A DNA stretch of 64,000 nucleotides. It comes from Sphingomonadales bacterium (GTDB lineage: Bacteria > Pseudomonadota > Alphaproteobacteria > Sphingomonadales > Sphingomonadaceae). The notes below the pieces were generated by a model. The model saw only the letters and a list, made by a program, of their open reading frames with translations, was not told where the DNA came from and did not search any database. Shown here in pieces: positions 32,467 through 42,458 of this stretch (position 1 is its first letter; each line of letters opens with the position of its first letter). The translations under genes were made by a program, and so were the position numbers. The DNA lies in assembly GCA_017309275.1 (NCBI GenBank), contig JAFKLT010000047.1:1-64000 (forward strand), given 5' to 3'.

Positions 32467-33828
32467 ATGGACAGCTTGCGCGGACTGCTTTCCGGCAGCC
32501 ACGACCAGGATGACGGAGCGATCGATGCGCCTCCGGCGGTTGGCGTCGATGAACGCCGCATGCAGGTTCGGGCTTATAATTATTGGGCCTCGCTGCTTTC
32601 CGACCGCGCTTATCCGTCGGTCGAGGATCTCGATCTCGACGGCGCGGATTTCGGGCCGCATTCGGTGCTACTCGACTTTACGTCGGGCATCGACAATCCG
32701 GGCCTGTCCTTCGTCGGCGAAAAGCTGCGCGAGGAATCGCAGATCGATGAAGACGTCCACTACATCAGCCAGATTCCCGGCCGCTCGCTGCTTTCGCGGC
32801 TGACGGACCATTATCTTCAGATCATCGCCAATCGCGCGCCGATCGGTTTCGAGGCCGAGTTCGTCAACGATCGCGGCGTCACGATCATGTATCGCGGTAT
32901 CCTGCTGCCCTTCTCGTCCGACGACGACACCATCGATTTCATCATGGGCGTCATCAACTGGAAGGAAGGCGTCGCCACCGAACAGGCGGAAGAGCTGCAG
33001 CTTTCGGTCGAGCAGGCGCTGCGCAGCGCGGCCCCGCTAACCGCGCCGGTTCCGGTCTGGGCCGATGGCCCGGATTCGGAACATCTGGACGATGATTTCT
33101 CGGCCGCCGACGATATCGACGCAGCGCCTGGTTTCGCCGCGCTGGACGACGGCGCCGATGACGAGGAAATGCTGCTGACCGAGGCCTTTGCTGCCGAAAA
33201 CGAGGTCGCGCCCGTCGAACCCGACGCCGAGCTCGCCGACTGGCTCGCGGCCGCACGCGAAACCGCCGAGCGTGCGATCGCCGCCGACAGCCGCAGCCGC
33301 AACGCGCTTTATCAGGCGGTCGGAAAGGCTTGGGACTTCGCGCTTGCCGCCGATGCGCAGCCCGATGCGTTCGCCGAACTGCTCGCCGATGCGGGGCTCG
33401 CCGCGCAGGAACGCGCGCCGATGACGCCGATCGTCAAGCTCGTCTTCGGCGCTAACTATGACAAGACGCGCCTTGCCGAATATGCCTGCGTGTTGGGTCA
33501 TGCAAAGGACGAGGGCGTCGCGCGCGGCGAACTGGCGGCCTATCTCGATCGCTATCCCGGCGGCCTCAAGGGGCTGGTCAAAGATGCGCGCGCACGGCGC
33601 AAGCCCGAGGGTGAGGTCGCCGACAAGGCCGATGACGCCCTCGACGCGCTGCGCCGGGCACATCCCGCCGTGATTCTGGAGCATGACGCGGGCGAGGCCG
33701 AATTCGTCGTTCTCATCGCGCGGACGATGCCGGGCGGCCACATCGGAATCGTGGCCAAGGCTGCGGATGACGGGTCGCTGGTGGCGAAGCTTGCGAAAAA
33801 GGCGATCGCGATCGCTCCTGGCGGATAA
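32467..33828 (+). CDS. PAS-like domain protein
   Basis: Protein of 453 residues. The N-terminal 150 residues (AYNYWASLLSDRAYPSVEDL, LLDFTSGIDNPGLSFVGEKL, PGRSLLSRLTDHYLQIIANR) resemble the PAS_5-type sensory domain found in alphaproteobacteria. The middle (about 195-275) is acidic, low in complexity and probably disordered. The C-terminal part has two Ala-rich helical repeats (ALYQAVGKAWDFALAADAQP). No output domain such as a kinase or HTH is visible. The ATG at 32467 was chosen over that at 32431 because of a purine-rich GGGGACATG ahead. Monocistronic as far as I can see. Confidence 0.7.
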   Translation: MDSLRGLLSGSHDQDDGAIDAPPAVGVDERRMQVRAYNYWASLLSDRAYPSVEDLDLDGADFGPHSVLLDFTSGIDNPGLSFVGEKLREESQIDEDVHYISQIPGRSLLSRLTDHYLQIIANRAPIGFEAEFVNDRGVTIMYRGILLPFSSDDDTIDFIMGVINWKEGVATEQAEELQLSVEQALRSAAPLTAPVPVWADGPDSEHLDDDFSAADDIDAAPGFAALDDGADDEEMLLTEAFAAENEVAPVEPDAELADWLAAARETAERAIAADSRSRNALYQAVGKAWDFALAADAQPDAFAELLADAGLAAQERAPMTPIVKLVFGANYDKTRLAEYACVLGHAKDEGVARGELAAYLDRYPGGLKGLVKDARARRKPEGEVADKADDALDALRRAHPAVILEHDAGEAEFVVLIARTMPGGHIGIVAKAADDGSLVAKLAKKAIAIAPGG

Positions 33829-33991
33829 TTACACTCACGTAACAGACGACCCCAAAATTGAAATTATTTTACGTGACGGTTCGCGGGGTGTTGAACCTCG
33901 CGCGCCAGAGGCGCATAGGGATCAGAGCGAACGGGCCGGCCGGTCCCCCCGGTAGAGGCCTGCCAACCTTGGTTCGGGATGCAACACCCTT

Positions 33992-36900
33992 ATGCCTTCT
34001 AATCTGATCGACACACCGGAAGCCGACCTTGCGCCGGCGGCCCAAGTTCCTGTTAAAATTGCGAAGGCCTATCAGGCCGCACTCCACGGCAGCGCGCTGC
34101 CCGGCGAGGGCGACGACCTGAATGCCGAGGCGCTGGCCGCGGCGGGCGAATTCGCCGCGCGTGCCTCGCTCGAACGCGCCGAGGGCAAGCCTTCGCTGCT
34201 GCTCGAGCCGATGGCGGTGGACGGCACCGACCGCCGCATGCGGCTGGTCGTCGTCAACGACGACATGCCCTTCCTCGTCGATTCGACGTCACAGATCGTC
34301 GGCGCGCAAGGGCTTGCGATCCATCGCATCCTGCACCCCGTCGTTTCGGTGGACCGCGACGCGAAGGGCTCGCTGATCAGCGCCGATGCCGGCAAGGGCG
34401 GCGGCAGCCGCGAATCGGTCATCTATATGGAACTCGAACGCGGCGATGCCCGCGCGCGCCGTCGCCTGCTCGACGGGCTGGAAGGCGCGCTGGCCGATGT
34501 GCGCGCCGCGGTCGCCGACTGGAAGGCGATGCGCGCCGCGATGCTGGCCGATGCGGCGATGCGCGCCGACGGCGAAGCCGCCGAGCTGCTGCGCTGGTTC
34601 GAAGGCGGCGCGATGACGCAGCTTGGCCATGAATGGCGCACGCGCGATGGCGCGGTGCACGACGCGCTGGGCATTTCGGCCAGCAGCACGAGCCAGCTTC
34701 TTTCGCCCAACGCGCTCGACGCGGCATTCGACTGGTTCGACAAGGGCGGCCATTCGCCGCTCCTGATCAAGTCGAACCGTCTCTCCGCGGTGCACCGCCG
34801 CGTGCTGCTCGATCTCGTCATCGTCCCCGAGCTCAAGGGCAAGAAGGTCGAGCGCCTGTCGATCCATGCCGGGCTCTGGACCAGCGCCGCGCTCTCGACC
34901 CCACCTGCAAAGGTGCCGATGCTGCGCGCGCAGCTCGAAGCGTTGATGGCGAAATTCGGGTTCGACCCGACCGGACACGCCGGCAAGGCGCTGGCGCATG
35001 CGCTGACCGCGTTGCCGCACGACCTGCTGATCGCGTTCGACACCGCTTCGCTTGAGGAACTGGTGCTGACCTCGATGTCGATCACCGATCGTCCGCGCCC
35101 GAAGATCGTGATGGTGCGCAGCGCGCTTGGCCGTCACCTGTTCGCCTTCGTCTGGCTGCCGCGCGACGAAGTGTCGACCGGCCGCCGTCTGGCGGTCGAA
35201 TCCTTGCTCGTGCGCGAAGCCAAGGCGGGCGTCATCGGCTGGACGATGGTGCTGGAGGATGGCGGCGCCGCGCTGCTCCGCTACACGCTCGATCTGCGCA
35301 GCGGCGGCGTCGTGCCCGACACCGATACGCTCAACGCCCAGCTCGAACAGATGGTGCGCGGTTGGCAGCCCGAGGTCGAGGCCGCGCTTGCCAAGCGCGG
35401 CGATGCAGGCCGCGCCGCGGCGCTCGCATCGCGCTTTGCGCCGCTGTTCCCCGCCAATTACCGCAACCTCTACAATCCCGAGGAAGCTGCGCGCGACATC
35501 CTGCGTCTGCGCGACCTCGATGCCGACCAGCCGCGCAGCGTCCGCCTCGCGCGCAAGAGCCTGGACGGCGACGACCGGCTCCGGCTGAAGGTATACAGCG
35601 CTGCGGGCCCGTTGGCGCTGTCCGACGTGGTTCCCGCACTCGAACATTTCGGCTTCGAGGTGCTCGAGGAAATCCCGACCGCGCTCAACGTACGCGCCGG
35701 CGAAGGGGAGGGTGAGGCGCCGACCTACATCCATGATTTCTCGCTGCGTCTGCCGGCATCGGTCGATGAAACGGCCCTGTTGCCGCATGTCGAGACGATC
35801 GAGGGCGCGATCGCCGCGGTGCTCGACGGCAAGGCGGAGAATGACGCCTTCAACCAGCTTGTGCTGGTTACCCAGACCGATCCGCAGGCGATCGTCTGGC
35901 TGCGCGCCTGGTTCCGCTACATGCGTCAGGGCGGGTCGAGCTATGGCATGGACACGGTCGTCTCCGCGCTCCGCAACGCGCCAAAGCTGACCGCCGCGCT
36001 CGTCGATCGCTTCCGTGCGCTCCACGATCCGAAGACGAAGGATGGTGCCCGCGCCGACGCGCTGGATGCCGAGATTCTCGGTGGTTTCGCCGATATCAAG
36101 TCGATCGACGACGATCGCATCCTGCGTCTGTTCCACGCGGTGATCGGCGCGACGCTGCGCACGAACGCCTTCGCGCCCGCCGCGGCCGAAGCGCTCGCTT
36201 TCAAGATCGACAGCGCGCTCGTCCCGGGGCTGCCGAAGCCGCTGCCGTGGCGTGAAGTGTGGGTGTATAGCCCGCGGGTCGAGGGTGTTCACCTGCGCGC
36301 CGGCCCGGTCGCGCGTGGCGGCCTCCGCTGGTCGGACCGCCGCGATGACTTCCGCACCGAAATCCTTGGCCTGATGAAGGCGCAGCGCGTGAAGAACGCC
36401 GTCATCGTGCCGACCGGTGCGAAGGGCGGCTTCTATCCGAAGGCGTTGCCGAGCCCGGCCGAAGATCGCGATGCCTGGTTCGCCGAAGGCACCGAATGCT
36501 ATCGCATCTTCATCCGTTCGCTGTTGTCGATCACCGACAATATCGTCGGCGGCAAGGTCGTGCATCCGAAGGGCGTCGTGATCCGCGACGGCGAGGATCC
36601 CTATTTCGTCGTCGCCGCCGACAAGGGCACGGCGACCTTCTCCGATGTCGCGAACGGCCTGGCGATGGAGCGCGACTTCTGGCTGGGCGATGCGTTCGCC
36701 AGCGGCGGGTCGAAGGGTTATGACCACAAGGCGATGGGCATCACCGCCAAGGGCGCGTGGGTTTCGGTCCAGCGCCACTTCGCCGAAATGGGCGTCGACG
36801 TGCAGACCGACACGATCCGCGTCGTCGGTTGCGGCGATATGTCGGGCGACGTGTTCGGCAACGGCATGCTGCTGTCGAAGGCGATCCAGCTCGTCGCGGC

Positions 36901-38692
36901 ATTCGACCACCGCCACATCTTCTTCGACCCCAGCCCCGACCCCGCGAAGAGCTGGAAGGAACGCGAGCGGATATTCAACCTGCCGCGCTCGAGCTGGGAG
37001 GATTATGACAAGAAGCTGATCTCGAAGGGCGGCGGCGTTTTCCCGCGCAGTCAAAAGAGCATTCCGCTGACCGAGGAAGTGCAGGCGCTTCTGGGCCTGT
37101 CACAGTCCGAGATCGAACCCGGCGCGCTGATCTCCGCGATCCTCAAGGCGCCTGCCGACCTTCTTTGGTTCGGTGGGATCGGCACCTATGTGAAGTCCGC
37201 GAGCCAGAATAATGCCGAAGTCGGCGACCCCGCGAACGATGCGCTGCGCGTCGATGCCGAAGACCTGCGCGTCCGCGCGGTGGGCGAAGGCGCGAACCTG
37301 GGCGTGACGCAGGCGGCGCGCATTGCCTTCTCGGCAAAGGGTGGCCGGATCAACACCGACTTCATCGACAATAGCGCGGGCGTCGACTGCTCGGATAACG
37401 AGGTCAACATCAAGATCGCGCTCAACCGCGAGATGGGTGAGGGCCGCTTGTCGCAGGACAAGCGCGACGCGTTGCTCGTGCGGATGACCGACGATGTCTC
37501 GGCGCTGGTGCTCGAGGATAATCGCCTGCAGGCGCTGGCCCTGTCGATCGCCGAAAAGGGTGGCGCGGCGGCTGTGCCCTCGCTCGTGCGGATCATGGAG
37601 AATTTCGAGGCATCGGGCCGGCTCGACCGCAAGGTCGAGGGGCTGGCCGCGAACGACGAATTGCTCCGCCGCTCGCAGGAAGGGCGCGGTTTCACGCGGC
37701 CTGAACTGGCGGTCCTGCTCTCTACGGCGAAGCTTTCGCTGCAGGATGCGATCGAGGACAGCGAGCTGCCGAACGACCCGGCGCTGGCGAGCGATCTGGC
37801 CGCGGCCTTCCCCGCCGAGATGCAGCGCGATTTTGCCGCCGCGATCAACGATCACCAGCTCCGCCGCGAGATCATCGCGACCAAGCTTGCGAATCGGATC
37901 ATCAACCGCATGGGGGTGGTCCATCCCTTTGAACTGGTCGAGGAAGAAGGCTGCTCGCTCGGCGAGATCGCGGCCGCTTTCGTGGCGGTCGAGCGGCTGC
38001 TGGGAATGAAGGAGCTGTGGAGCGCGCTCGACACGGCAAAGATCGACGAGGCCATCCGCCTTTCGCTCTTCAGTCAGGCGGCCTCGGCGATGACGTCGCA
38101 GATGGCCGACCTGCTACGCATCACCGCGTCGCTGTCGCACCCGGGACCGGTCGTCGCACGGCTCGAACCCGGTGTCGAACGGCTGACGACCGGCGTCGAC
38201 GCGCTGCTCAGCGATTCGGTGCGCCGCCAGTGGGACATGCTGTCGCAGCAGTTGCTCGACGCGGGCGCGCCCGAGGCGCTGGCTTCCGCGGTCGTGCGGC
38301 TGTTCAAGACCGACGGCGCGATCGGAATCGTCGACCTTGCGGCGCGTCGGGGCGATGACGAGATCGCGGTGACGCATGCGTTCACGCATCTGGGCGAAGC
38401 ACTCGGGCTCGACTGGGCACAGACGCTTGCCGCGCATATGAGCCCGGCCGATCCGTGGGAGCGCCTGCTGGTCAACAGCCTTGCGCGCGATTTCCAGCAG
38501 ATGCGCCTGGCGTTCCTGGCCGGGCTGCCGAAGGGCGATCTGGATCAGGCCGTGACCAAGTGGCTCGCCGACAATGGCGCGCGCGTGGCGCAGTTCCGGG
38601 CGACGGTCGATCGTGCACGCACGATACCGACCCCGAACGGCGCGATGCTGTCGCATATCGCGGGGCAGGCGCGCGGGCTGCTGGGGCGGTAA
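33992..38692 (+). CDS. NAD-specific glutamate dehydrogenase, large (1,500-residue) class
   Basis: Protein of 1566 residues, matching the L_180 class of NAD-GDH (about 1,560-1,620 residues). The N-terminal half has MPFLVDSTSQIVG and ACT-like regulatory segments. The catalytic region begins about residue 760: GPVARGGLRWSDRRDDFRTE, VPTGAKGGFYPKAL, then VVGCGDMSGDVFGNGMLL and FFDPSPDPAKSWKER for NAD and substrate. The enzyme turns glutamate into 2-oxoglutarate and ammonia, for growth on amino acids. No clear promoter, but the 163 bases in front contain AT-rich sequence around 33855-33875. The stop directly abuts the ATP-grasp gene. Confidence 0.97.
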   Translation: MPSNLIDTPEADLAPAAQVPVKIAKAYQAALHGSALPGEGDDLNAEALAAAGEFAARASLERAEGKPSLLLEPMAVDGTDRRMRLVVVNDDMPFLVDSTSQIVGAQGLAIHRILHPVVSVDRDAKGSLISADAGKGGGSRESVIYMELERGDARARRRLLDGLEGALADVRAAVADWKAMRAAMLADAAMRADGEAAELLRWFEGGAMTQLGHEWRTRDGAVHDALGISASSTSQLLSPNALDAAFDWFDKGGHSPLLIKSNRLSAVHRRVLLDLVIVPELKGKKVERLSIHAGLWTSAALSTPPAKVPMLRAQLEALMAKFGFDPTGHAGKALAHALTALPHDLLIAFDTASLEELVLTSMSITDRPRPKIVMVRSALGRHLFAFVWLPRDEVSTGRRLAVESLLVREAKAGVIGWTMVLEDGGAALLRYTLDLRSGGVVPDTDTLNAQLEQMVRGWQPEVEAALAKRGDAGRAAALASRFAPLFPANYRNLYNPEEAARDILRLRDLDADQPRSVRLARKSLDGDDRLRLKVYSAAGPLALSDVVPALEHFGFEVLEEIPTALNVRAGEGEGEAPTYIHDFSLRLPASVDETALLPHVETIEGAIAAVLDGKAENDAFNQLVLVTQTDPQAIVWLRAWFRYMRQGGSSYGMDTVVSALRNAPKLTAALVDRFRALHDPKTKDGARADALDAEILGGFADIKSIDDDRILRLFHAVIGATLRTNAFAPAAAEALAFKIDSALVPGLPKPLPWREVWVYSPRVEGVHLRAGPVARGGLRWSDRRDDFRTEILGLMKAQRVKNAVIVPTGAKGGFYPKALPSPAEDRDAWFAEGTECYRIFIRSLLSITDNIVGGKVVHPKGVVIRDGEDPYFVVAADKGTATFSDVANGLAMERDFWLGDAFASGGSKGYDHKAMGITAKGAWVSVQRHFAEMGVDVQTDTIRVVGCGDMSGDVFGNGMLLSKAIQLVAAFDHRHIFFDPSPDPAKSWKERERIFNLPRSSWEDYDKKLISKGGGVFPRSQKSIPLTEEVQALLGLSQSEIEPGALISAILKAPADLLWFGGIGTYVKSASQNNAEVGDPANDALRVDAEDLRVRAVGEGANLGVTQAARIAFSAKGGRINTDFIDNSAGVDCSDNEVNIKIALNREMGEGRLSQDKRDALLVRMTDDVSALVLEDNRLQALALSIAEKGGAAAVPSLVRIMENFEASGRLDRKVEGLAANDELLRRSQEGRGFTRPELAVLLSTAKLSLQDAIEDSELPNDPALASDLAAAFPAEMQRDFAAAINDHQLRREIIATKLANRIINRMGVVHPFELVEEEGCSLGEIAAAFVAVERLLGMKELWSALDTAKIDEAIRLSLFSQAASAMTSQMADLLRITASLSHPGPVVARLEPGVERLTTGVDALLSDSVRRQWDMLSQQLLDAGAPEALASAVVRLFKTDGAIGIVDLAARRGDDEIAVTHAFTHLGEALGLDWAQTLAAHMSPADPWERLLVNSLARDFQQMRLAFLAGLPKGDLDQAVTKWLADNGARVAQFRATVDRARTIPTPNGAMLSHIAGQARGLLGR

Positions 38693-39556
38693 ATGCCGTA
38701 TCAGCCGCGCGTCGCGATCCTCGTTCCGGCGCCAGACTATAATGAACGATGGCAGCCCGCCTTCGCGCGCAAGGCGGCTGCGCTGGCGGGCGCCGGGCTG
38801 GCGGTCGAACAGCGCATATGGGGTGCCCCCGGCGACCTCGGCGGGTTCGACCTGATCCTGCCGCTCTTCGCCTGGGGATACCAGCGCGACGTGGTCGCTT
38901 GGTACGCCTTGCTCGACCGGCTGGAGGCCGAGCGGCTGCCGGTCGTCAATCCCGTGCCGGTCCTGCGCTGGAACAGCGACAAGGCCTATCTCGCGGAGCT
39001 GGGCGCTGCGGGCGTCACCGTCGTCCCGACGGTCGAGGTCGCGGCGCTGGACGATGCCGGTCTGGCCAATGCGCGGACCACGCTCCGCACGGCGGAAGTC
39101 GTCGTCAAGCCGGCGGTCTCGGGCGGCGCCGACGGCACCCATCGCATCGCCGCCGACGCGCCGATTCCGGCGGATGCGCTGGGTCAGCGGCGCTTGGTCC
39201 AGCCGCTGATGCCGGGCATTCTGACCGACGGCGAATATTCGCTCTTCTTCTTCGGCGGGCGATTCAGCCACGCGATCGTCAAGCGCCCCGCCTCGGGCGA
39301 CTTTCGCGTGCAGGAACAATTCGGCGGGCGCGAGGAGACGTGGGACGCGAGCGCCGAGGCGCAGGCCCTTGCCGCCGCGGCGTTAGCGGCGACCCCTGCC
39401 ACGCCGGTCTATGCGCGCGTCGACATGGTCGGCGACGCAGCCGGGCGCCTGCACATCATGGAGCTGGAATTGATCGAGCCCTCGCTCTTCCTCCACCACG
39501 CGCCCGACAAGGGCGCGGCCTTCGGGCTCGCGGTCGCGCGGGCGATCAGCGGATAG
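38693..39556 (+). CDS. ATP-grasp domain protein
   Basis: Protein of 287 residues, start codon directly after the glutamate dehydrogenase stop. The domain order is that of RimK/glutathione-synthetase-like ATP-grasp enzymes: an N-terminal pre-ATP-grasp segment (FDLILPLFAWGYQRDVVAWY), VVNPVPVLRWNSDKAYL, the ATP-binding VVVKPAVSGGADGTHRI, and the metal-binding end YARVDMVGDAAGRLHIMELE with LIEPSLFLHH. Such enzymes join a carboxylate to an amine. The product is unknown. Position after the GDH suggests a glutamate-linked role, but that is only a guess. Confidence 0.87.
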   Translation: MPYQPRVAILVPAPDYNERWQPAFARKAAALAGAGLAVEQRIWGAPGDLGGFDLILPLFAWGYQRDVVAWYALLDRLEAERLPVVNPVPVLRWNSDKAYLAELGAAGVTVVPTVEVAALDDAGLANARTTLRTAEVVVKPAVSGGADGTHRIAADAPIPADALGQRRLVQPLMPGILTDGEYSLFFFGGRFSHAIVKRPASGDFRVQEQFGGREETWDASAEAQALAAAALAATPATPVYARVDMVGDAAGRLHIMELELIEPSLFLHHAPDKGAAFGLAVARAISG

Positions 39557-39559
39557 GCT

Positions 39560-39841
39560 TCAGCTTTTGCCGGCGGCGGTCGCCGCGTCCGGCACATCGG
39601 TCCGATCGGCCTCGACCCTCGCGCGCCACAGCCACTGCCGGATCGCCGAGGTCAGGTTCGGCGGATCGGCTGCCTCCATCCGCTCGACGTCGATCCGCGC
39701 CACCAGCGCGTTGATCGGTAGTGCCTGGCGCGCCGCCGCGGCTTCCAGAGCGTCCCAGAACATCGGTTCGAGGCTGATCGACGTCGGATGGCCGGCGATC
39801 GTGACCGATCGTTTGACCGGGGGGTGAAAGCCGGCCTCCAC
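39560..39841 (-). CDS. Ribbon-helix-helix domain protein
   Basis: Small protein of 93 residues, missed if only ATG starts are considered. It starts at a GTG at 39841, two bases after the phaB stop. KRSVTIAGHPTSISLEPMFW, then LEAAAARQALPINALVARID and NLTSAIRQWLWRAR match the RHH_4 type ribbon-helix-helix proteins of alphaproteobacteria (about 80-110 residues). They may bind DNA through the first beta strand. Tight linkage to phaB suggests one transcript. The upstream frame is open far into phaB, but that is the antisense-like shadow of phaB in another frame. Confidence 0.78.
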   Translation of the reverse strand: MEAGFHPPVKRSVTIAGHPTSISLEPMFWDALEAAAARQALPINALVARIDVERMEAADPPNLTSAIRQWLWRARVEADRTDVPDAATAAGKS

Positions 39842-39843
39842 CC

Positions 39844-40566
39844 TCAATACATATGCTGCCCGCCGTTGATCGACATCGTCGACCCGGTAACGAAGCCGGC
39901 ATTCTCGCTGCACAGGAATGCGACGCCGCGCGCGATTTCGTCGGCCTGGCCAAGGCGGCCGACCGGGATCTTCGCGACGATCTTTTCCAGCACCGGCGCG
40001 GGGACCGCGGCGACCATGTCGGTGTCGATATAACCGGGGGCGATCGCGTTGACGGTGACGCCCTTCTTCGCGCCTTCCTGCGCCAGCGCCTTGGTAAAGC
40101 CGTGGATGCCCGACTTGGCGGCGGCATAGTTCACCTGGCCGTACTGGCCGGCCTGGCCGTTGATCGATCCGATGTTGACGATGCGGCCCCAGCCGCGCTC
40201 GACCATGCCGCCAAAGGTCGCCTTCGCCATGTTGAAGCAGCCGCCCAGGTTGACGCGCATCACATCCTGCCAATCGTCGAAGCTCATCCGCGCCAGCGTC
40301 CCGTCGCGGGTAATGCCGGCATTGTTGACCACGATGTCGATCGGGCCGAACTCTTCGGCGATGCGCGCGCAATGGTCGAGGCAGGCCTGGTGGTCGCCCA
40401 CGTCCCATTTCATCGCGGCGATGCCGGTGCGGTCGGTGAACTCGCGTGCCTTTTCGTCGTTGCCGGCATAGTTGGCGACGACGGTGACGCCTTCCTCTTG
40501 CAGCTTCAGGGAAATCGCTTCCCCGATGCCGCGGCTGCCACCTGTGACGACTGCGATGCGTGCCAT
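39844..40566 (-). CDS. phaB: Acetoacetyl-CoA reductase
   Basis: SDR of 240 residues, close to known PhaB enzymes in length. RIAVVTGGSRGIGEAISLKL binds NADPH; NNAGITRDGTLARMSFDDW is the segment diagnostic for acetoacetyl-CoA reductases; NIGSINGQAGQYGQVNYAAA with Lys gives the catalytic Ser-Tyr-Lys; AIAPGYIDTDMV and GSTMSINGGQHMY end it. It reduces acetoacetyl-CoA to (R)-3-hydroxybutyryl-CoA for polyhydroxybutyrate synthesis. phaA and phaC are not adjacent. A ribbon-helix-helix gene follows two bases after the stop. Confidence 0.93.
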   Translation of the reverse strand: MARIAVVTGGSRGIGEAISLKLQEEGVTVVANYAGNDEKAREFTDRTGIAAMKWDVGDHQACLDHCARIAEEFGPIDIVVNNAGITRDGTLARMSFDDWQDVMRVNLGGCFNMAKATFGGMVERGWGRIVNIGSINGQAGQYGQVNYAAAKSGIHGFTKALAQEGAKKGVTVNAIAPGYIDTDMVAAVPAPVLEKIVAKIPVGRLGQADEIARGVAFLCSENAGFVTGSTMSINGGQHMY

Positions 40567-40672
40567 GTTACCCGTCTCCCAAAGACATTTTCCGAATCAT
40601 GCTTAGGGCGCGCCAAATCGCGCCGCAAGTTGCCCGGAACGTCAATTGGCGCGCATTTGGACCGGATGGGGG

Positions 40673-42361
40673 TCAGGTGCCGTGAAGCGCCCGCATCTTG
40701 GAAAAATCGCCGACGGCAAGGTCGGCCTTCCGGATCGCGAAGACCAGGTCGCCACCGCCGCGTGCGCCGCGGCTCATCAGGCCGCCGGCCGGAAACTCCA
40801 GCATCACCGCGTCGCGTTCGTCGTCGAAGCCGATCGCATGGTTCGTGGGGAAATTGCCCAGCGCGGGCATTTCGGGGGCGGCCATCGTGGCACACAGCGG
40901 CTCGAAAAAGGCGCGTGCCGGGGCGGAGAGCGTCTCCGGATGACGGCACCAGGCGTGCTTGGCGTGATCGAACAGGATGGTCCGATAATCGTCGACCCAC
41001 AGGTCGCCGTCAGGACGATGGCGCGTCAGCGGCAGCGTGATCGTCTCGACCTGGTCTTCGCCCGATTCTTCGTCGGCGACGGTCCATACGCGGGTCCAGC
41101 GGATCGCGTGCAGCCCGGCCATCACCGCGGTCGCATCGGGCGGTGAGAAGCCGACGCCCTGTCCCGCGCCTTCGCGGATGATCGACAGGATCTCGTCGGC
41201 GCGCTCGATCGCTTCGCGGTTGCTCGTCGCGGCGTCGGCGATCGTTTGCGCCAGTTCGTCGCTCGCGTCGTCGGGTGCGCCGCCGTCGACCGGCTGCTGT
41301 TTGAGGCGGCTCTCCAATATGTCGGCAAGTGCCAGCATGCTCGGCCAGTCGAAGGGGTGAAAGGCCGGGTCGGCGATGTCATAGTCTGCAGCGAGCAACG
41401 CCGCGGCGTCCTCCGTCGCGGCGTTGCGCGGATCGGCACCATCGGGCGCGACGGCCACTATGTCGATCGGCCATTCGGGAAAGGCGCGGATCGCGTGCGG
41501 CATAAGATCCGCCGAATCGACGCCATAGGGATGGAAATAGGCGGCCCCGACGGCGCGCGGCGCATCGCGCGGCGGCCCGTCTTCGTGCAGGTGCAGCGCG
41601 ACGATGGCGCCGGTGTCGGGATTGCTGAAAAAGGCGAGCGAGCTGGTCCGGGGGCCAAGCCCCTCCCACAATGCGGGCGGCAGGTCGGCGCAGTTGAGCT
41701 GTGCCAGAAAATCGCCGTCGTTTCCGTCGATCTGCGGCCATGGCATTCCTGTCGGCAGATGCGGACGACCGCCCAGCCAGCTCGTGCGGAAGATGGCGTC
41801 GCGCGGCGGAATCTGTGGGACGAGCCGCGCGATGACCCTGTCGGAGGCTGGGTGCGGGGCGGCATGCGCCAGATGCTCGACCTCGGACGCCAGCGATTCG
41901 AGCGTCGCCTCGTCGATCGCGCGGTTTTCGGCGGCGGGCTCGGCGAAGGGATATTCCGTGGCCGGCGTTTCGGCTACGAAGGGTGCCGCGGCTGGTTCGG
42001 CGACGGCGAGGTCTTCGGCGACGACTGCCGCTTCCGGCTCGGCCTCGACCCGAACCTCGGGGTCGGGGTCATAGGCCGGGGCGGCGTTGTTCCACTGGTC
42101 GGCCATCGACTTCGCGCTGATCCGCGCGAGGCGCGACGGCGACATTTCGATCTCTTCGACCTTTGACGCCGCGCTGCGCGATAGGCTGGGGCGCGGCAGC
42201 TTGGAAAAGCGGCTTTCGCCGGGCGCGCGGGGGGCTTTCGGCGCTTCATAGGCGGGCACGTCGGGGCGCGGGCGGCGGAACCACCAGATTGCGAAAACAA
42301 TGGCCGCCCATGCAAGCGAGATGCCGCCAAGCATCATCGCGGCGCTGTTGAGATCGCTCAT
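40673..42361 (-). CDS. DUF1963 protein with N-terminal membrane anchor
   Basis: Protein of 562 residues. Residues about 9-28 (GGISLAWAAIVFAIWW) form a single membrane helix followed by a basic, proline-rich linker (FRRPRPDVPAYEAPKAPRAP) and an acidic Ala/Glu/Pro-rich region. From about residue 170 the DUF1963 domain appears: FRTSWLGGRPHLPTGMPWPQ, DFLAQLNCADLPPALW, LAFFSNPDTGAIVALHLHE. DUF1963 proteins are of unknown function, often read as cytoplasmic binding proteins. The ATG at 42361 is preceded by GGAGGGATC. Alone on its strand between phaB and hemH. Confidence 0.87.
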   Translation of the reverse strand: MSDLNSAAMMLGGISLAWAAIVFAIWWFRRPRPDVPAYEAPKAPRAPGESRFSKLPRPSLSRSAASKVEEIEMSPSRLARISAKSMADQWNNAAPAYDPDPEVRVEAEPEAAVVAEDLAVAEPAAAPFVAETPATEYPFAEPAAENRAIDEATLESLASEVEHLAHAAPHPASDRVIARLVPQIPPRDAIFRTSWLGGRPHLPTGMPWPQIDGNDGDFLAQLNCADLPPALWEGLGPRTSSLAFFSNPDTGAIVALHLHEDGPPRDAPRAVGAAYFHPYGVDSADLMPHAIRAFPEWPIDIVAVAPDGADPRNAATEDAAALLAADYDIADPAFHPFDWPSMLALADILESRLKQQPVDGGAPDDASDELAQTIADAATSNREAIERADEILSIIREGAGQGVGFSPPDATAVMAGLHAIRWTRVWTVADEESGEDQVETITLPLTRHRPDGDLWVDDYRTILFDHAKHAWCRHPETLSAPARAFFEPLCATMAAPEMPALGNFPTNHAIGFDDERDAVMLEFPAGGLMSRGARGGGDLVFAIRKADLAVGDFSKMRALHGT

Positions 42362-42458
42362 GATCCCTCCTTCCCCAACCGGCGGCTCCGGACAGACCCG
42401 GCGCCGCATCCGAAGGGCTTAGTCCAAGGACCTAAACAGGAGGTAAGCGCCCGCTATT

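Noticed and set aside
34289..37054. 921-codon open frame on the minus strand
   Set aside because: Antisense to NAD-glutamate dehydrogenase, whose motifs are clear throughout. Composition is that of a shadow frame.
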